From the NCBI RefSeq assembly GCF_008801695.1, contig NZ_VZPF01000008.1:1-64000 (forward strand): a stretch of 64,000 bases of DNA, written 5' to 3'. The position numbers were made by a program, and so were the translations under genes. Below are positions 59,646-64,000 of this stretch, piece after piece. Within the stretch, counting starts at the first letter, position 1; every line of letters begins with the position of its first letter. The stretch comes from Pantoea stewartii subsp. stewartii. GTDB taxonomy: Bacteria; Pseudomonadota; Gammaproteobacteria; Enterobacterales; Enterobacteriaceae. The notes beneath the pieces are model-generated. The model was not told where the DNA came from. It saw only the letters and a list, made by a program, of their open reading frames with translations, and made no database searches.

Positions 59646-60947
59646 TTAACGATCCCAGTAGGACTCTTCCAGGCTGTCTTCACGCTCAGGCAAACCGCGC
59701 GTCAGTCGGGGCGAATGCTGATTCAGGACCTGATAGCTGACCCGGTTAGCATATTTGCAGACCTGCGCCAGCGACGAATAGGTCAGATAAGCACGCGCAT
59801 GTTTACTGGAGTTAGGTACGTTGCGGCGATGGTAGTTATTCGCCGTAATGTCATGCAGCAACGCTGCCAGCGCGCCGTCCCCTGCTCCATTGGTATTCAT
59901 GATCTTCTCCGGGCCGCCCATGTAGGGCGCGATGTGCGAGAAAATGCGTAACGGCTGCTGACAATCCTGTTTACGCATTGCGCGACTGAATTCGTACTGG
60001 TTGAATTCAGCAATCGCGCCCGGTAACAAAGGATGGTTGGTTTTACGCTTAAATTCGTCTTCGGTATAGCCCGCCATATATAAACCGGTCGGCCCTGCCG
60101 TGCACAGCACCAGATCCACCCACTCCAGCGCCCTGTCCGAGGCCAGTAACGGGTCGGCCTCGCCCGTCAGCGCCAGCGCCTCTTCTTCGTTCATCGCCAC
60201 AATCGACACGTGGTCACGCAGGAAATCACGCCAGAACTGAGGATTGTCACCTATCACGTGTTTCGTGCCTAACGTCAGCATCACCGGCACGTTGTGGCGC
60301 TTTGCATACTCGATAGCCTGCAGCGTCGCCTGTGGCATCGGTTCACCGTCTTTGCAACGCACCAGATACGAGGTCAGAACCAGCGCGGAAGCGCCCGCAA
60401 TTACGTCCTCAGGCACACTTTCCGCTTTGAGCTGGTTCATCTGGCCAGGACTAATCGCAAAGGTCCGATCGCCCTGATCGCCGATCAGGGTGAAACAGCG
60501 GCCAATCGCTCCGTCCACACCCTGAAGATAGTTAAGATCCATGCGGCTCGAAGTATTACAAAGGTAACGATACGCATAACCGCCAATCTGAATGTTATTG
60601 CACATCACGCCCAGCAATACGGAACGGTCGTCCGCCAGCACGGAGAAATTGTGCAGCGTGTTGCCAATCGTGCCGCCTGCGAACTGGTGAGTAATCAGTT
60701 CGTCACGCATCAGTTCAGCGTACAGCGCTTCTGCCACGGCATCGTCAATGACCAGCGAATGGCCGGCACTCAGCCCATAGCGGACCAGAAAGGCGTCATC
60801 GACTTTCGCTTCGATATCGACCAACGTCTGAGCGATGCCCACTACCCAACTGCCGTCTTCGTTATCGAATGACGAGGACTGGAGAAGGGGATCGCGCGCG
60901 CTGACGGGAAAATAGTGTTTGGATTTACGTTTGCCGGGAAATTTCAT
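59646..60947 (-). CDS. gsk: Inosine-guanosine kinase
   Basis: 433 residues from ATG 60947 (E. coli 434); the frame extends 12 codons upstream. It begins MKFPGKRKSKHYFPVSARDP as in E. coli and has the PfkB/ribokinase active-site motif NTNGAGDGALAALLHD near residue 350. It phosphorylates inosine and guanosine in purine salvage, complementing the de novo purEK in this window. Confidence 0.96.
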   Translation of the reverse strand: MKFPGKRKSKHYFPVSARDPLLQSSSFDNEDGSWVVGIAQTLVDIEAKVDDAFLVRYGLSAGHSLVIDDAVAEALYAELMRDELITHQFAGGTIGNTLHNFSVLADDRSVLLGVMCNNIQIGGYAYRYLCNTSSRMDLNYLQGVDGAIGRCFTLIGDQGDRTFAISPGQMNQLKAESVPEDVIAGASALVLTSYLVRCKDGEPMPQATLQAIEYAKRHNVPVMLTLGTKHVIGDNPQFWRDFLRDHVSIVAMNEEEALALTGEADPLLASDRALEWVDLVLCTAGPTGLYMAGYTEDEFKRKTNHPLLPGAIAEFNQYEFSRAMRKQDCQQPLRIFSHIAPYMGGPEKIMNTNGAGDGALAALLHDITANNYHRRNVPNSSKHARAYLTYSSLAQVCKYANRVSYQVLNQHSPRLTRGLPEREDSLEESYWDR

Positions 60948-61283
60948 GGTGACTGCCGTGAGGAAAAACAGGCAGAGAAGCATATCATATTCTCTGCGAC
61001 GACTTTAACGCTGCGCGCGAATCCGTAGCACGCCCATCCCGCCCTGCCAGACTCCGGCGCATCTGACGTGTCAGCGTATATTCCTGGCAGGCCATCTGAT
61101 GAACGCCGGGACGTGGCGCCTGCAGGTTCATGACAGCCTGTAGGAGGATGCAGCACGACTGCAATGCGGTTCCGTACCTGTCAGGCAGCAAGGGCCAGAA
61201 AACGGTCTGCGACAAGCGCGGCTGGCGTTCAGAGGACAACGAAGAAGGAAAACGCAGGAAAATATGGGTAGATTCACTACAGC
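60948..61283. other. Gene-free region between adk and gsk
   Basis: About 340 bp with no plausible gene on either strand. In E. coli hemH and aes lie here; neither ferrochelatase nor esterase sequence is seen. It must contain the gsk promoter. Confidence 0.6.
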
Positions 61284-61286
61284 AAA

Positions 61287-61309
61287 AGGGGCCAGTCGTA
61301 CCGGCCCCT
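61287..61309 (-). terminator. adk terminator
   Basis: Minus-strand stem AGGGGCC/GGCCCCT followed by TTTT, 7 bp beyond the adk stop. Confidence 0.8.
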
Positions 61310-61315
61310 CTCTGC

Positions 61316-62017
<702 letters not shown>

Positions 62018-62207
62018 TTATGATCCGCGCACCACAAGGAAGGGGCGGATCAACGCAGATCAGCGTACTGACTTTAGCCAGCGATCGCAGTGCGCGATGT
62101 CAGTGAAAAGGCATTTTCGGACTGGTAGCGGGTGCAATGGGGCTTTTAAGGCGGTTGCGCAACAAATATGGGTGCCGGAAAGCAGGCAGGAAGGCTGCAG
62201 CCAAAAA

Positions 62208-62232
62208 AAACCGGTGAGGATCTCACCGGTTT
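62208..62232 (-). terminator. htpG terminator
   Basis: Minus-strand stem AAACCGGTGAG/CTCACCGGTTT with a 3-nt loop, followed by TTTTT, 8 bp after the htpG stop. Confidence 0.9.
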
Positions 62233-62239
62233 CGTCGTC

Positions 62240-64000
62240 TTACGCCGTCAGCAGTTGGTTCATCCGACGGATAAACTGGTTAGGATCGTCCAGCGTGCCG
62301 CGCTCTGCCAGCAGGGCCTGATCCAGTAACAGCTCAATCCACTCACCGAAGCGGGCTTCATCCTGGGTATCTGCCACGCGCTTCACCAGTTGGTGATCGG
62401 GGTTGATCTCGAAGATATATTTCACTTCCGGCACGTCCTGTCCTGCCGCCGCGAACAGTTTGGCCATTTGCGTGGTCATCTCGTTTGCATCGGTGGTCAC
62501 AATCGCAGGCGTATCGGTCAGACGGTGCGTCAGACGGACTTCTTTCACACGTTCGCCCAGCAGCGTTTTCACGCGCTCAACAAAAGGTTCCAGCGCTTTT
62601 TCCGCTTCTTTCTGCGCTTCCGTTTCTTCGTCAGCCAGCTTATCCAGCGCTTCATCCGCTTTGCTGACGGACTGGAAGGCCTTACCGTCGAACTCGGTCA
62701 GATAGCTCATCATCCATTCATCGATACGATCGGACAGCAGCAGGACCTCAATGCCTTTTTTACGGAACAGCTCCAGATGCGGACTGCTTTTCGCTGCAGC
62801 ATAGCTGTCGGCGGTAATGTAGTAGATCTTCTCCTGACCCTCGACCATACGGCTGACGTAATCTTCCAGCGACACGGTTTGCGCCGCGCTCTCGCTTTGT
62901 GTGGTGGCAAAACGCAGCAGTTTGGCAATCGTCTCTTTGTTGGCGTGATCTTCAGCGGGGCCCTCTTTCAGGACCAGACCAAACTCTTTCCAGAAGGTCT
63001 GGTACTTTTCGCTGTCCTCTTTCGCCAGCTTCTCCAGCATCTGCAGAACACGTTTGGTCAACGCGCCGCGCAGATTCTGGGTAACACGGCTGTCCTGCAG
63101 AATCTCACGCGATACGTTGAGCGGCAGATCGTTAGAGTCAATCAGGCCGCGCACAAAGCGCAGGTAGTTCGGCATAAACTGCTCGGCGTCATCCATGATG
63201 AACACGCGCTGCACGTAGAGTTTCAGACCATGTTTATGGTCGCGGTTCCATATGTCGAACGGTGCGCGAGCCGGGATATATAGCAGGCTGGTGTACTCCT
63301 GTTTCCCTTCTACGCGGTTGTGGCTCCATGTCGCCGGATCGCTGAAATCATGGGCAATATGTTTGTAGAACTCTTTGTACTCTTCGTCGCTGATCTCTGA
63401 CTTGCTGCGGGTCCACAGCGCCTGAGCTTTGTTGATTTTCTCCCAGGTCGTGGTGCCGCTTTCTTCATCTTTGGTTTCGATTTCAACCGGCAGCGCAATG
63501 TGATCGGAGTATTTACCAATGATGTTGCGGACGCGCCAGCTGTCGAGGAATTCATCTTCGCCTTCACGCAGGTGCAAGGTGATTTCCGTACCGCGATCGG
63601 CTTTGCTGATGTCAGCGATGGTATACTCACCTTCACCTGCCGATTCCCAGAACACGCCTTCGTCTTCGGCGGCACCCGCCGCGCGCGTGCGCACCGAGAC
63701 TTTGTCGGCAACGATAAAGGCCGAGTAGAAACCCACACCGAACTGACCGATCAGCTGACTGTCTTTGGCCTGATCTGAGCCCAGGGATTCCAGAAAGGCT
63801 TTGGTGCCGGATTTCGCAATAGTGCCAAGGTTTTCAATCACTTCATCACGGCGCATGCCGATACCGTTATCGCTCAGCGTGATGGTGCGGTTATCCTTAT
63901 CGACAGAGAGACGCACGCGCAGGTCACCATCGCCTTCGTACAGGCTGGCATCAGACAGCGCGCGGAAGCGCAGTTTATCCGCCGCATCCGAGGCGTTGGA
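62240..64000 (-). CDS. htpG: Chaperone HtpG (bacterial Hsp90), 5' end outside the window
   Basis: 586 residues visible; the frame is open to the window edge and about 37 N-terminal residues lie beyond it. The ATPase domain shows [14 protein letters not shown]-type sequence at the edge, [16 protein letters not shown], and [14 protein letters not shown]; the middle domain and C-terminal dimerisation part ([10 protein letters not shown]-like end [13 protein letters not shown]) are complete. It refolds clients with DnaK and is heat-shock induced; its promoter is not in the window. Confidence 0.97.
   Translation of the reverse strand, partial: SNASDAADKLRFRALSDASLYEGDGDLRVRLSVDKDNRTITLSDNGIGMRRDEVIENLGTIAKSGTKAFLESLGSDQAKDSQLIGQFGVGFYSAFIVADKVSVRTRAAGAAEDEGVFWESAGEGEYTIADISKADRGTEITLHLREGEDEFLDSWRVRNIIGKYSDHIALPVEIETKDEESGTTTWEKINKAQALWTRSKSEISDEEYKEFYKHIAHDFSDPATWSHNRVEGKQEYTSLLYIPARAPFDIWNRDHKHGLKLYVQRVFIMDDAEQFMPNYLRFVRGLIDSNDLPLNVSREILQDSRVTQNLRGALTKRVLQMLEKLAKEDSEKYQTFWKEFGLVLKEGPAEDHANKETIAKLLRFATTQSESAAQTVSLEDYVSRMVEGQEKIYYITADSYAAAKSSPHLELFRKKGIEVLLLSDRIDEWMMSYLTEFDGKAFQSVSKADEALDKLADEETEAQKEAEKALEPFVERVKTLLGERVKEVRLTHRLTDTPAIVTTDANEMTTQMAKLFAAAGQDVPEVKYIFEINPDHQLVKRVADTQDEARFGEWIELLLDQALLAERGTLDDPNQFIRRMNQLLTA

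Overview
The window comes from an enterobacterium, most likely an Erwiniaceae member (Pantoea or Erwinia type). The backbone follows the Escherichia coli order argU-folD-ybcJ-cysS-ppiB-lpxH-purE-purK-ybbP-ybbA-tesA-ybbO-ybbN-qmcA-ybbJ-cueR-copA-ybaP-chiX-ybaK-ushA-ybaL-gsk-adk-htpG. The protein lengths match, but ybaS, ybaT, fsr, aes and hemH are missing and there are local additions. The assignment rests on gene order and recognised protein families, not on a database search.

Layout. 1-2.65 kb is the end of a lambdoid-type prophage or remnant lying against the 3' end of tRNA-Arg(UCU) (argU). It holds overlapping small genes, a sliding-clamp-like protein, a LexA-type HTH protein and an AlpA-type regulator, but no integrase at this end. 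2.7-18.9 kb is backbone: folate (folD), tRNA charging (cysS), lipid A (lpxH), purine synthesis (purEK with a PurR box), the tesA/ybbAP cluster, cnoX, qmcA-ybbJ and cueR. Two identical 173-bp MITEs with IS903-type ends sit 2.6 kb apart in opposite orientation, each with a perfect 9-bp target duplication. One splits ybbA. The other landed on the qmcA ribosome binding site and duplicated it.

19.22-49.86 kb is a complete-looking P2-like prophage: integrase, C repressor, Cox-like protein, early genes, Dam methylase, gene A replication protein with a probable internal origin, a P1-type phd-doc toxin-antitoxin pair, and the Q-P / O-N-M-L-X / lysis / R-S-V-W-J-I-H-G late genes. The U-T-E-FII-FI block is inverted relative to P2, while D and ogr keep the usual direction. 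The two divergent gene pairs (P/O and FI/D) share an Ogr-box-like sequence at the right distance to drive both sides. The last gene before attR is a probable cargo gene (zinc ribbon plus membrane anchor).

The prophage is inserted exactly in the CueR-controlled copA promoter. The 19-bp att core contains the -35 element and most of the CueR operator, so attR rebuilds the operator, the 19-bp spacer and the -10 next to copA. attL keeps only the -35 and part of the operator. copA also carries the slippery heptamer, a -1 stop and a downstream stem-loop expected for the CopA(Z) copper chaperone frameshift.

49.9-64 kb is backbone again: copA, ybaP, the ChiX sRNA on the opposite strand, ybaK, a LysR/PACE-efflux divergent pair, ushA, ybaL, gsk, adk and the 3' part of htpG. 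hemH, which lies beside adk in E. coli, is not found between adk and gsk.
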